From Sphagnum compactum (taxonomy: Eukaryota; Bryophyta; Sphagnopsida; Sphagnales): 64,000 bases of DNA. Within the stretch, counting starts at the first letter, position 1, and the number at the start of each line of letters is the position of its first letter. The notes under the pieces are model-generated. The model searched no databases. It had not been told where the DNA came from and was given only the letters and a program-made list of their open reading frames with translations. The translations under genes and the position numbers were made by a program. Positions 51,183 through 63,721 of the stretch are shown here, in pieces. The DNA is taken from assembly GCA_965153455.1 (NCBI GenBank), contig OZ234493.1, forward strand, positions 16,048,213-16,112,212, given 5' to 3'.

Positions 51183-54100
51183 TCATGAGACGCCCTTCAG
51201 TAGATTGCGCCACTTATCCTTCAGATCAACTGTTGTACGGCTTGGATCAAACTTACCATAGCCAAACTCTGCAATACGCTTCCATTGAAATCCATAAAGG
51301 CCATCATTGGAGTACCGTTTCACTCCCTCCTGCATCCCCAAAACCGAACCAATTTTGTTTATTTCAACTCCCTCCTATTATCAGAAGACAACAATGTATG
51401 TAGAAACCCAAAATATTGGTGATATGAAGAGAAGAGAGAGAAAGCAGGTGATGGCAGTCAGATGGCAGACCATTAAGACCTCCTCTTCCATCTTGGTCCA
51501 AGGAAGGACCTTCCTACGTAGACCCGGAATTTGGCGTCGCCCACTGCAGTCAATACAAACACTTTGGCACCATCAAACTGCTACTCTTGGAGATGCAACA
51601 AACCCTAAAACCCTAAAACAGTCCCTATCCTTTCTCATGTGTGACGTTCCCTACAAGACACAGCAGCTTCATAAGTATGGAGAAACCTCCCCAGACATTA
51701 ACCAATGTGCTGAGTTTCTGTCCCAAGATTGGCAGGAATGGGTACATGAGACTGAAGCCATGATGCTGGCTAGCTCAACAAAAACATGAACAAGGACTAG
51801 ATGACAATGCCAACTCACAAGAAAGAGGAACCTCAGTTGAAAAATATCACACAAATTCTTTACCTGGCGAATGGCTTGAGATTTCGCCCACTTGCTTTGC
51901 CATCACCATGCTCTTCTTCTGAGTCAACATCATGGTTGTCTTCAACCTCCTTATTGGCTCCAGAAACTGTTCCTCCTTCATCACCTCCAGACACATGTAG
52001 TGCAACCTGAGGCCTGCTCTCATTCCCAGAAACCGACTTTCGAGCCTCCAAAGATGACCGCCTCACTTGCTGCCCATCTGCAAGTGCACTGCCACCAGTG
52101 CTATTCTGAAGCTTTTCGGAGTTGCTAGTGTGCAAACTTCCACCTCCAATAACTTGCTCCTTGTTTTTCCTTTTCACTGCTTCAAACCTGCTGGTGGATG
52201 GGTGACCTGCATCAGCATCATGATCCCCCCTCAAATGACCATGCTTGTTAATGTTTGTACGTTCACTAACCAGGGATTTCTCAAGACTCACTCGCTTCTC
52301 AACATAACCAACATTTGATCCCCCTCTCTGTGCATCATTTTCTGAGTCATCTCCACCACTGGACTCTCGCACCCAGTTTCTTGATTTTTGACGATGAGCC
52401 TTTGCATCCTTAGATGTAGAGGGGAACAATGTGCCATCCACAGGTTCCGTTCTCAATTCCTTTGAGTGGAGTACTTCTTCATGCCTGTACCGTGAGGGAC
52501 TTCTGTTGCCAGTGTCTTCAGAAATAGCCACATGTGGACTCTTAGATTTGACCACATAATTATCTGCTAATTTGTGGAGCAGTCCTTTAGGTTGCAAGGG
52601 ATCGTCACCCTGACTGTGATTACGTTTCTTTGAAATCTCTCTTATGAATGCTTCCTTTGCTACCTTTGCCTCAGCTGCTGCCTGCATAACATGGTGATTC
52701 CACTACCTTATTAGATTCTGCCTTTCAGGACATGGGTCACTCCAAGGAGTCTTGCAAAACGAAATGTGCACGCAATAATGTCGAACAAAGTGTTTGCCTG
52801 CAGGTATCAAGGAAGAAAAGCCCACCCTTCATAGGCAAAAGAGCACACCTGCTTCACATCGGCAAGAAGCTCTTCAGCCATTTTGTCTGCACAGATGGGG
52901 CAAAACCAGTCGTCCTCAGGACCAGGTATCTTTAACCCGAGAATCTCCAGGCAGTCAGCATGCATTGCAATGGGACATCCATCACAGAACAGCAATTCAC
53001 CATGTTCCTCACACTTATGGCAGAGATCCTCATGCTCGTCACTCCCAATCTCGATATGTTCCATTGTGTTGCATTCTCTCATTTCACTTTCGTCTCCCAG
53101 TCTGCCACCCCTCTCATGAATTCCATCATCTTCTGTTTGGTGCAGTTCAGGCTTGTCATGACTAGCAGCATTCTTGAGGGAATCCATCTGATCATCATCA
53201 CTAGTGCTTACCTTTTGCACTATCTGCATAGTCAGGCACACCCACTTGTGAAAAACTAGTAGAAGGATTTAGAAATACTGGAGAGCACAAGTTATTCTTC
53301 AATACTGTTGAATGCAGGCATGACTGCCTCTTGGGTTGCCAAAGAGAAGGTATCAAGAGAGTACCATTGTGTCATCATCCGAATTTACATCCTCAGGAAC
53401 GACATACTTGTGGGATGGCACTTGTGATGTCGGGGAGTTCTTCACTTCAGCTCCAACACTAATGCCAGTCAAATGAGAACACCTCTGTTCCTTGGATCTA
53501 TTACACAAGTCTGCAAAGAATCTCTGGAATTTTTCATGTCTTACTTGGGTAGTAGCTTCCTTTGCACGCTCCACGGGACTCGCGTTATGGTGATTGGCAG
53601 AGGCATCCACAGAGATTGTCTTGTTTTTTTTCACCCTTTGATGTTTCTCAAGCTGGGCTACTTCCTCTGGTTGGGTAGAGTCTTCCGAATCCAGTAGCAT
53701 CCTCCTTCCACTTCTTCCCAAAGCTTTCTGTTGTTGCTTCTCCCGGTCCCCAGGTTGCTGCTGATCAGACTCCTCTTGCCCGGTGCTGCCAGCATTTGTC
53801 TCATGTCTCATTCTCAAGGACTGTGCTTCCTTGTTGTAGTCTTCCTCATGCTCATTTTGGTCCTCCAAATCCAATAGCTTCCTCCTCCTTCCACTTCTTC
53901 CCAAAGCCTTTGCTACTTGCTGATTGGACTCCTCATGCTCTGTGCAAGTGTTTCTCTCCCTTCTCATTCTCAAGGACTGCACTTCCTTATTGCAGTTTTC
54001 CTCTCTTCCAAAACTCTCAGCACCATCAGAAGAATTTGTGGCAGCGCCCACAATTTCATGCATCTCATGTGCACCCACCACTGCTGCCACATGCTCTTTC

Positions 54101-55765
54101 ACTGAAATGCCTGAAAAGGATGGTGCATTGCCTGCCAATACATCCTTCGAAAGCTACACACAGGAAACTCGAACGCTACTTCAGCCTGAGAATTCAGTCA
54201 AAGCTCAAAACATTTCACCATCTTGCATAGTACTAACAAAAGACCCAGTAGTTCAGAAAGTTTAGGTTTAGCTCAAAAGACAACTTTTGCACTCTTTCGA
54301 AACCTGACATCTTTCTCTCACCTGGTTCAAGAAACTGCTCCCAAAGGACGACTTCCTATCTGCCACAAAGGCACATAGATCCGTCTTCAATTTATTGAGA
54401 GGATGCTTCGCTAAATATCTAGCAAGGATTTCATTTGTTTGATTCTTCGCCTGATACCCACAAAGCATCACACAACACAAGCCAAGAGAGATCACAATGT
54501 TTGGTCAGGGTTCCAGAAGGCAAGGTGCAGTGTGCCAAGTAAAGAACAAACTGCTGTTCAGAAAGAGGAGAATGCAAAACTCTATGCCAGGAAATTGCAG
54601 TGTACCATGAGAAGCAGAGCAAGCTCTTTACGACGATCTATAAGATGCGGCTCTTCTTGACCCTCGGGGAATACATGGTCTAAAGCACTTGCATAAGCTG
54701 CCCAGTCTTTCTTTGCCATGGGAGATGGCCTCCTCAAGATGGATAAAACAGCCTGCAATTCAAAGGTAAACATCATAACTCATGGTTACAAGACTTCTAG
54801 ACATGAAAAGGTTGTGGGAGTTTTATACTGCAGTTTCTTTTCTGCAAAACTGATGAAACAACTCATGTACAATCCCCCAACCAACCAGTGGAAATCTTGA
54901 ATAGAAAACAGAAATACAAAAGGGTCTCTTTGACACTGAAACTGAAAAGAGTCTCTTTGATGCTGAACTTGATTTAGAGTAATTTCAGAATGAATCAGTT
55001 TCCAAAGAAAAAAGCTCAAAAACATTTACCTCTGTCTGCACCTGTAGAAGAAGCTCCCTACTGAATCGGTTTTCCATGGTTGCTGCCACTCCTGTGGATG
55101 GGTCCCTGGAACCTTGCCCTATCAGCAGCTTGAGCAGTGGAATAGCTCGGGCATCAAGTTGATTTGTCATAACCAACTCTTCCAGGTACCGAATGGCTAC
55201 TCGCTCTAGTAAGGAATGGCATTGTGCCTCCTCTATATCTGGGACATGTGCTATAACGTCTGCATTTTTTTTTACACCATTTGAAAACTCTTAAAAGCCA
55301 ATCAAAGTAGGCTATTATCTCTCCCCCTCCCTCCCACCCAAAAAAACCATGAAAGGCCACAATGTGATTGATGGTGTTTCTCTTTTCCAAATCTTGTATT
55401 TCTACACCCAATCTCTCACCAGATAATGAACCCGAGAGCAATTGGGTAGTCAGAATTCCTTCTTCTGGTTGTTTGGAATTCTTTCTTCAACTGCAATTTG
55501 GGCACTAAAATGATGTGTGAAGAAGAAAGAAACTATTTCTCAAGTGAATTAGGGTTAACCCAGTTTATGTAGTTTGTTTTCATTTCTTGGAATATTTGTG
55601 TGTGGTGAAACAGAGGAGAGAAGCTCTCGGGCAAATGAAGAAGAAAAAGAGCAGAAACAACAAGCTCTCACCTTTGAGAAACATGGGTCGGAAATCAGGA
55701 AGCTCCACCATTTTCTCCAGTACCCATTTCCATGCCAGACCTACTGAAGCTTGAGGTGTGGCCAT
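51183..55765 (-). CDS. Nuclear PHD-finger protein with C-terminal telobox Myb domain (TRF-like)
   Basis: I rebuilt ten exons on GT-AG junctions: 55672-55765, 55420-55464, 55030-55259, 54606-54752, 54322-54450, 53365-54153, 52849-53223, 51864-52681, 51471-51543 and 51183-51329. They give 948 residues in one frame. The N-terminal ~215 residues are helical and conserved-looking (WKWVLEKMVELPDFRP, LLERVAIRYLEELV). 216-478 is charged and likely disordered. A Cys4-His-Cys3 PHD finger lies at 546-589 (Cys546, 549, 558, 561, His566, Cys569, 586, 589). A second disordered part follows. A Myb/SANT domain (about 886-944; Trp891, 916, 940) carries the telobox VDLKDKWRN at 934-942, the DNA-recognition helix of plant telomere-repeat binders. 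The protein ends six residues later. PHD fingers commonly read histone H3 tails, so I infer a chromatin or telomere role, linking histone marks to telo-box DNA. The exact orthologue is not certain. Confidence 0.88.
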
Positions 55766-55767
55766 TA

Positions 55768-55790
55768 CTTCTCTCTCTCTCTCTCTGAAA
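55768..55790 (-). promoter_or_regulatory. GAGA (GA)n tract just upstream of the PHD-Myb start codon
   Basis: On the gene's sense strand a run of about nine GA units lies within 25 bases of the ATG, in the probable 5' leader. GA repeats are the binding sites of plant BPC/GAGA-binding proteins. The function here is inferred. Confidence 0.5.
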
Positions 55791-56244
55791 ATTTCCCACA
55801 AGAAAACACTCACAACCAAAAGCCCTAAAACCCACAAAACACAAACGCAGGGACATGCACAAACAGAAAAATACAAAATCAAAACAACCCAATCTCCAAA
55901 ACAACCCAGAAAACACAAATTGAATCTTCTTCTTCTTCGTCTTCTCCTCTACTACTCCTCTGTGGTGAAATCCTTTTTTCCCAAATCCATTTTACCCCAT
56001 TCGATCTTCAGCACTTGAAGCTTCTTTCTTTTTTTTCTTCTACAAGCACTTCTTCTGTGGGTCCTTTTTCTAAAGCCCCTGTTCAATTTCCAAACAAGCT
56101 GCCCATTTTGGTCTCTGCAAAACTCCAGGTACCCACATCACACAATTTTAGAGCTAATCAGTTTGGATTAATTTTGGGGTAGGTAGGTATGTAAGTAAGT
56201 GATTAGCCACTAATTGCGATTAGTGTATAAAATCAGAGTTTTTG
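55791..56244. promoter_or_regulatory. Proximal promoter/leader of the PHD-Myb gene
   Basis: This lies between the GAGA tract and the telo-box minisatellite and is rich in CTTCTT (55927-55945) and AAAACCC-type runs. No coding exon is seen on either strand. A start of transcription somewhere in this interval is likely. Confidence 0.4.
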
Positions 56245-56755
56245 ACACAAGCATTACATAATTTTAGAAGAGAAATTAGGGTTTTTTTTACATGAGCATT
56301 ACGCAATTGTAGACCTAAAAATAGGGTCTTTCTATTTCAAGCATTATGCAATTTCAAGCCTAAAATTAGGGTTTTCTTACATGAGCATTCTGTAATTTTA
56401 GACCTAAAATTAGGGTTTTTTTACATGAGCATTATGCAATTTCAAGCCTAAAATTAGGGTTGTCTTACATGAGCATTATGCAGTTTTAAACTTAAAATTA
56501 GGACTTTTTCACATGAACATTATGTAATTGTTGACCTAAAAGTAAGGTCTTTTTACATGAGCATTATATAATTGTAGACCTAAAATTAGGGTTTTTTACA
56601 TGAGCATTATGCAATTGTAGACCTAAAAGTAGGGTCTTTTTACATGAGCATTATATAATTTTAGACCTAAAATTAGGGTTTTTTACATGAGCATTATGCA
56701 ATTTTAAACCTAAAACTAGGGTTCTTTAACATGAGCAGTACATAACTTTGCATTT
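56245..56755. repeat. 11-unit, ~44-bp minisatellite bearing telo-boxes
   Basis: Each unit reads ACATGAGCATTATGCAATTT then TAGACCTAAAATTAGGGTTTTTT. Unit starts lie near 56290, 56334, 56379, 56422, 56467, 56511, 56557, 56599, 56642, 56685 and 56730, a spacing of 42-46 bp. Exact TTAGGGTTT (the telo-box AAACCCTAA on the minus strand) occurs at 56276-56284, 56366-56374, 56410-56418, 56586-56594 and 56673-56681. The other units have one- or two-base variants. It lies 0.48-0.99 kb upstream of the PHD-Myb ATG. Confidence 0.9.
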
Positions 56756-59700
56756 TTCATCATGCTCTACGTTTATTTTGACTCACTTTCTTTTAAATTC
56801 ATGAATTTACACCTACAATTTATCATTTCCTATTTAGATTCGTTCTTGGTTTTCTATTCATGCTTTGTGGATGTGCTTTCGACTTTGCCTCATGTTTGTT
56901 ATTCCATGTGTATTTTATCTTCTCCATCAAATCACATGCCAATATTAATTGTAATATCTCAAATTCCTTTGTTGTATTTGTTTTCCTTTCACATGCTCAT
57001 TTTTTTTCTTACTTTTTACAATGTTCATATGTTTGTATTTTTGGGTTTGTTAATATTGTTTTCCTTGCAAAGCTCCAAATTTTGTTTATGTTTTATAAAA
57101 CAATGAAATCATAAATCTTTTGTTTTCTCATCGTTGTTCCATCACATTTTGGATTATGTTCACACAAGTCGTGTCCAACTTTTATGTCTTTTGTTTTTTT
57201 TTTATGCACCTTCAACATAGATAAATTATTTTGTGTTATTACTATGGACAATGTAATGGAAAAAAATATTTTGTTTATGATGGGGTGTATGTTGCTATGT
57301 TTTGATTTCATTTTCACTCTTGTTTTTTTTAATGGATATGATGAAATCCATACAATGCAAACCCAACTATGGTTGAGCTAACATAGAATAGTTTCTTTTC
57401 ATCTTTTTTGCACTCCAAAGTCATCATATGTCAAGTTTTCTTATTGTTTTGTCATCGAATTTAAAGCCATTAGGTTCAAAGCCATGAAACATCACATAAC
57501 TTCCTTAATTTTTTCCTTGGTAAATGTGAGGATGATAGATGGGTGAAAAACTTTACAATGGACCAAAGTTTACTTTGTTTGGAATTGTTAATTAATTGTA
57601 ACTTATTTTGATAAAGTAAGTTCTTAAACATCCAATATCAAATAGTAATCCTCTCAAACCACAAGTGTGGTGTGTTATTTATAAGTTGGCCATGGGTGTT
57701 AACTTCTTGAATTTAAATGAACTATTTGCAAACGTTAGATTTATAATGTTTATAATGCTCAAGTTCATTGGTATTGTGAAATGACTTCATTTTTCATGAA
57801 GCTTTCATCTTGGCCAATTGGAATAGAAATGAATGTTGTGATTGAAGACTTCAAGAACTGGTATGGGTTGTCAAATGTACGTGCTGCCTTTAATTGCACC
57901 CACATTTCAATCTCTAAACATCTTAACATTTTTCATGAAAACTAACTCTACCATAAGATTGGGTAATATTATACACATCATTAGCAATTATTAGTTTTTT
58001 ACAAAATATTTCATTTTTTCAACAAAAGAGTTTGTTGACCCCATCTTTATTATTTTAGAATTTCAACAATCAAGAATAACTACATGTGATGCACCTTTAT
58101 TTCAAAACATTTAGTGATAATCTAGTGGCAATGATAACCATTGGTTTGAAGAAGGTTAGAAGTTTGATTATCTAGACTTTAAACAATATTGTACCTTTGA
58201 AACTTCTTTTTCTCAACTATCCCTTTTAAAAATTATTTAGTCACAAAATAATGGTAGGTACAATATTCCATTGTGGTTTTTATTATTTGTGAACTACAAC
58301 TAATTTTTTTGTCAGATTACTAAAAAGTGTATATAATTCAAAATTCTACAAAGGCACGGATTACATAGGCATGCAAAGTGCTATTGCAATTTGTTTCATT
58401 GTGTCAATAAAAGTTCAGATCACACTCCTTTAAACTTGTTGGGTGACAAGGGTTATCCCCTTATTAATTAGATTGTGACACCTCCAAGAAAGAAGGGCAG
58501 CACACCATTAATTACAAATGCCTTACAATAATAATAAGATAATAATAATTGATTCATTTATAATAAAAAATATTTTTGATATTTTGGAAAAAATTATTGA
58601 AAACTAATGCAAAAGTTATATTTGCATGTTATTTTCTTGATATACTTACATTTTGTGTATTACATAACTTGTTGAGGTTTAAGGATGATGTAAACATTGA
58701 ATGACCACTTTGCAAAATTGACTTGAAAACAAGCATGTAGGGGCAAGCCCATCCTTGGGTGGTATTGCTAGGAACCTCACACCTTGATTTTTTTAGACCC
58801 ATTGAACTTTGAAAAATCATAGAAAACATTTAAATAAATATTTTCTTAATTTTTGTAATGAGTACATTTATCAAGTTCCATAGATTTTGAAATTTCAATA
58901 ATATCAAAAATATTATGTACTTTGATGTTCCTAATCATTACATTTAGAAAAAAATTCAAGAACGTAACATTGGTTCCTTTCCTTGAACTTTTTAATTGGG
59001 AACACAAATTTGAAACATGATTTGAAATTTTTCTTGGGAATTTTTTCCCCAAGGTAATTTTGAAGTCGTTCTATTTTTAGGTTTTTATTAGGCAATTGAT
59101 TGAATAAGCATGATTTAATTAGAAATTCCAAAGTTAAAGCTATCAATTTCTAAAGGGGGCATTTAAGTTAGGAATACAGAATTTTAACAATTTCCAATTT
59201 TTTTAATTCCAAAATAAAAATTCAAGCTATGTTAGCGTATTCAATTGATAAATTTGAAATATATATATATATATATAATTGTGAAAACATTTAAAGTAAA
59301 GGGCTTAGAAATATGATTTCGTTGTTTTTGGTTCCTTAACAATTCTTTGAGGTGGTTCTTAGTGGTACCACCCAAGGATGGGTTTGCCCATAGGTGGAAA
59401 TAAAACTACACATATTAGGTATTACAATAGAAAATCCAAAGATTCAATCATAAATTATAATTTAAGAAAGATCTACAAGATGGACGCCCTCTAAAGGAGT
59501 TAATTCATTACCCCAATCAACAAAGGAACATCACAATATTTGGTATTTTGAAGCTTAATTTTTTCCTTTTAATGTCATTAAAGAAACACAAATGGGTGAT
59601 TATTATGTTCAAAGCTACAATATGTACATAGTTTTGGTTGTGCGCTAGTCAATTTGTACTTATGAGACCCATTCCAAGTGTAACTTGCTCACAACTTTGT

Positions 59701-62700
59701 TCAGTTATTAACATAGTTAACAACCATATCTAATTAAACTCAAACAAAATATTTCTTGTTTACTTCTTGACTTTCAATTTATTCAATATTCTTTGGAAGC
59801 TACAACATATTTTACATGTAATTTATAATCTTACACTTAACAACCTTCTTGCAACTATTTTTTTAATTTTTTGTGATTTTAAAAATGTTTATATTTTTCA
59901 AGATTTTTAAAAAAAAACTTTGGTCGCAAAAATGATTTTCATCTTGTTTTTTATGATGAAAGGATGGGACACAAATACATTGTAGAAAATTTGAGAAGGA
60001 ATTTTAATAGAAAAATAATATGTAGAAAAGAAAAGGGTGAATGCATGTTAGAGTACCCACGATTTGAAAGAAAAATGAAACTGAATATAATATCAAAAGT
60101 ATTAACACATAAGATTTCATTCATTTTGAATTATTTAAAAAATCACATATAAATGATTTGGGCTTCAAAACTAAAATAAGTTATAAGAACCATGAATATG
60201 CAATTGATTCATAATTATGCATTTGTGTAAATATAGACCAATAATTTTATAATGGTTTAAAAAACCTTTATTTGACATCACATAATTCTATTGTAATAAC
60301 TTTCTTTCATCATTAAATTACAACACTCAAGGTTGAAAATCTAACTTCATTACATACCCAACAATTAATTCAAGTATGTAAATCCATAATAAACCTCTAA
60401 CATAAATTGATCATTGTCACATCCAATTGGCCCCCACGTTCAACATTTAGTTCTATATCTACGTGTGTAATTTTTCCTTTATAGATGTGGTTTTAGTATT
60501 TTACCTTGATAGTATTAAAGCTAGTTCAAGAATATGAACTTCGTTTCTTTACTGACAATTTATGAATCATAAGAATCACTATCAACAATTGTGGGTTGAT
60601 TGGGGGTAATTGCATCTCAAAACTTGCAAAACTTGATATAATTTAATCATTGACAACTTTTCAAGGAATCTAACATTTGCTCCTTAAAATTTTGTAATAG
60701 TGTAACTAGTAAAAAACAAAATTGCCTAATAAACTTAGCAACCTTAACATCTCTTAAACAATGACATGATATACACAATTCAAGTTGATTTTGACAAGTT
60801 TCACCACCTCCATTATGCACATAGAAGCCATATGATATTCATGCAAAGATAAACTTCACCATGTGCCTACTTCTAGAAATCCTAACTTGAACTACATAAG
60901 TTTATTCAAAAGAACAATTAATGGGAATCGATTTATTTGACTTGATGGAATACCATTTGTGCACAATGCAATAGTGGAAGCATTGTTAGGGTTGAATCAT
61001 TGAACCTACAACAAGCATGGCAAGTTGTTTCATTCATTGATTTCCTCCTGAATTATAATAAAGTTTTTTTTTTAACATTTCGACAATGCAAGTCTCACAT
61101 ATCTTAAAGCATTGTTTTTACAAATGCTTATAATATTGCATAAACTTTAAATATAGCGATGATAGCAACACATTCTTTTTTTACAACTCATAATCACGAT
61201 TTGAATCAACAATGAAATGCAAATTACTACAAGGAAATTAATATTGGCACAAAAATGAACAATTTTTTCTTTTCATTTTTTTGTTTATGTGAATGTGATT
61301 TTAAGTAGCTTTTATCTCTTGACTGAATGCACAAAAATCTCAAAATTTTCAAGGATTTTTAAGATACATGTTATGTATATTTTGTGGCATGAAGAAGAAT
61401 GTTACTGATGGTCTAACATTGATTTAAGATTGAACATTGATGAAATCTTACCTTCCTATAATATGAATAGGAGGGATCTTCATGATTACTAAAAGGCTCA
61501 ATCTAATCATTTTCACAAAAAACATATTGTGTGTCGTAGGTTGTTTTTGAACCTACTATTGAAATTGTAAAGATTTTAGAAATAAACATAAGTATGACAT
61601 TTGAATTAAACCCCAATCTGCTATAATTTTAAAAATCCAAATCAATTTTTTAATCAAGAGATAAATATCAATTTAAACACACATTAGATCATGACAATTA
61701 TTAACAATATCTCCAACATTTCAAATTACAAGCAACAACAAAGCCAATGTAGGTTTCAACTTTACAAAAAAACATTTCTTGTAAGTTGCATATGTAATGG
61801 TATCTACAATTGGGAGGCAAAAGAAAATCAAAATGAGAGATTATAGATAGTAACCCAATAATTCAATAACTATAATATTAAATCGTATACATTTTAGCTA
61901 CCTTCATACCTTTACAATAAAAACCTCAAGGTTTCAATTTCTTCTTTTCTTTTTTAAATGTCCATTAAAACTTTGCAAATGATTCAGTTCCCCTTAGTCA
62001 TTAGAATGTATTTTGTACTTTAATTTTGAATAGTAGTTCCATTATAGACCTAGCCACATGTGACATACAAATAATGAATATTTGCCATAACTTACTACAT
62101 GTAACATGAGACCTATTTTTTTTAGTGTTGACAAACATTTTCCATTCTAGCACTCTTCATTTGCATTTTGATGGTACAACATAATGAGAAAACAAAAGAA
62201 CAATTATGTCATTAGCCAATTTAATAAAAAGATAAATTTTCCACATCAAACCTCTAGCATAAGACATACAATGTGTCTAGTAGTAAGTAAATGGCATGTA
62301 AAACATTGCTTGCCATAGCCTTGTGTCCATCTATTTTGTCATTGATGACAAGAGAAAGGAATGAAGGAAAAGAATAAAATAAAACGTCATAACATGGTAG
62401 GTCAATTGTAGAATGGGCCTTTTTGGATGCATGTTCTTTAAACATTGGACTTGTCATATATAACCAACCAACTAATTGTGTTTGCCCCATACATGCTTGG
62501 TAAAACCTAAAATCATACAAGCATGTCTACCATCTTGGGGCAATAATAAATTCTTATAACATAAACAACAAAAATAAATTAAATAATCAGTTAAAATTTA
62601 ATCTTATCATGATTTTTGTTATTAAATGTTCATCAAAGCCTTATTGAAGTTTTTAAAATAACATGAAATTAATTAAAAACATTTATATCTCAAAAAACAT

Positions 62701-63721
62701 ATTTTGATTAAATTTTTTTTTGACATGTTTATTTTAATCAATTCTTGCATAATCTTTCAAATCAAATTTCTAAGAATTTCATTTTAATAAGATTTAAACG
62801 AATTGAAGCTAATTATTTGTATTTTTATCAAAAAAATCATTTAAAAAATTAGTCATATGAATTTTTTTTACATTTCCTAGTGATATGAAACCTCGTGATA
62901 TAAAAGGGCAAGTGACAAACCAAAACAATAAAATGATAATAGAGGCATGATTAAATTAGTTACCCAACATTCATATTTTGAAAAGAAACCCAACAAGTAA
63001 ATGGGTAGACTTCAAAACAATCCATCAATTGGATGGGTGCACCCAAAATTTACACATGTTTGTCCATTAGCTTCGGGCAATAACAACATAAGGTTTGCAT
63101 ATAGGATCACTATGTAGTTGAACAAACTTAAAATTTGTAAATATAAACAAGATAAGTACACCAACAAATAATGAAAATATGTGTATCATGACAAATGTAA
63201 TGATGCCCAAATAATTTTGATCCTCCCCAAACATCATCTTCTTTTATAACCCAATTTCACATAAGTGAATGGAAAAGTCTCTTTTGACCCTCAAGTTCAA
63301 AACCAATAAAGGTTGACATTTTGAGCTTTACACCTAAAAAAACCAACATAAGAAATTCACTAGAAAATTGAAACTACTTTAATTTCAAATTTTTAACCCA
63401 CAAAAATCCAATAAAAGATCGATGGCCAGAACCATCACAAGGGAGACAAAAAGGGAAGGCCAAAAAAAGGCCAGAGGATGCACAACCCACATGAACCAAA
63501 AAAAAGGGAAAGAGCTAATCCTTTTTGAGGTAGGAACTATCTCACCCACAACCCCTTTAATGTCACCTGCATGCAAATCGTGAGATCTAATAGTAATGGG
63601 AGGTCTAGAACAAGCATCACCTACCAACGCAATTTTCCTTTCTATAACAGAAGTTAAAGCATGTTTAAAAGCAACACTAACACATTACCTGAAAAACTAA
63701 ATGCAAAAAATAAGGATAAAT
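56756..63721. other. AT-rich gene desert
   Basis: I found no conserved exon. Composition is very AT-rich, with poly-T/poly-A tracts and a TA microsatellite at about 59260-59278. Only the TIR pair at 58738-59392 stands out. Short frames at 56762-57106 and 57184-57381 are Phe- and Tyr-rich artefacts of T-rich DNA. The 80-codon frame at 63385-63627 (minus) is hydrophobic and lies just downstream of the retroelement-like fragment, but matches nothing I know. Confidence 0.6.
58738..59392. mobile_element. Non-autonomous element with ~35-bp terminal inverted repeats
   Basis: The left end TAGGGGCAAGCCCATCCTTG (with GGTGGTATTGCTAGGAACC after it) is matched by the reverse of the right end (TATGGGCAAACCCATCCTTG, GGTGGTACCACTAAGAACC). 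The interior (655 bp total) is AT-rich without a transposase frame. The outer TAGGG start would suit a hAT-type element, but the flanking 8-bp segments do not match, so the superfamily remains open. Confidence 0.65.

Noticed and set aside
63385-63627. 80-codon hydrophobic minus-strand frame
   Set aside because: Lies beside the decayed retroelement-like fragment and has no recognisable domain; probably chance or relic.
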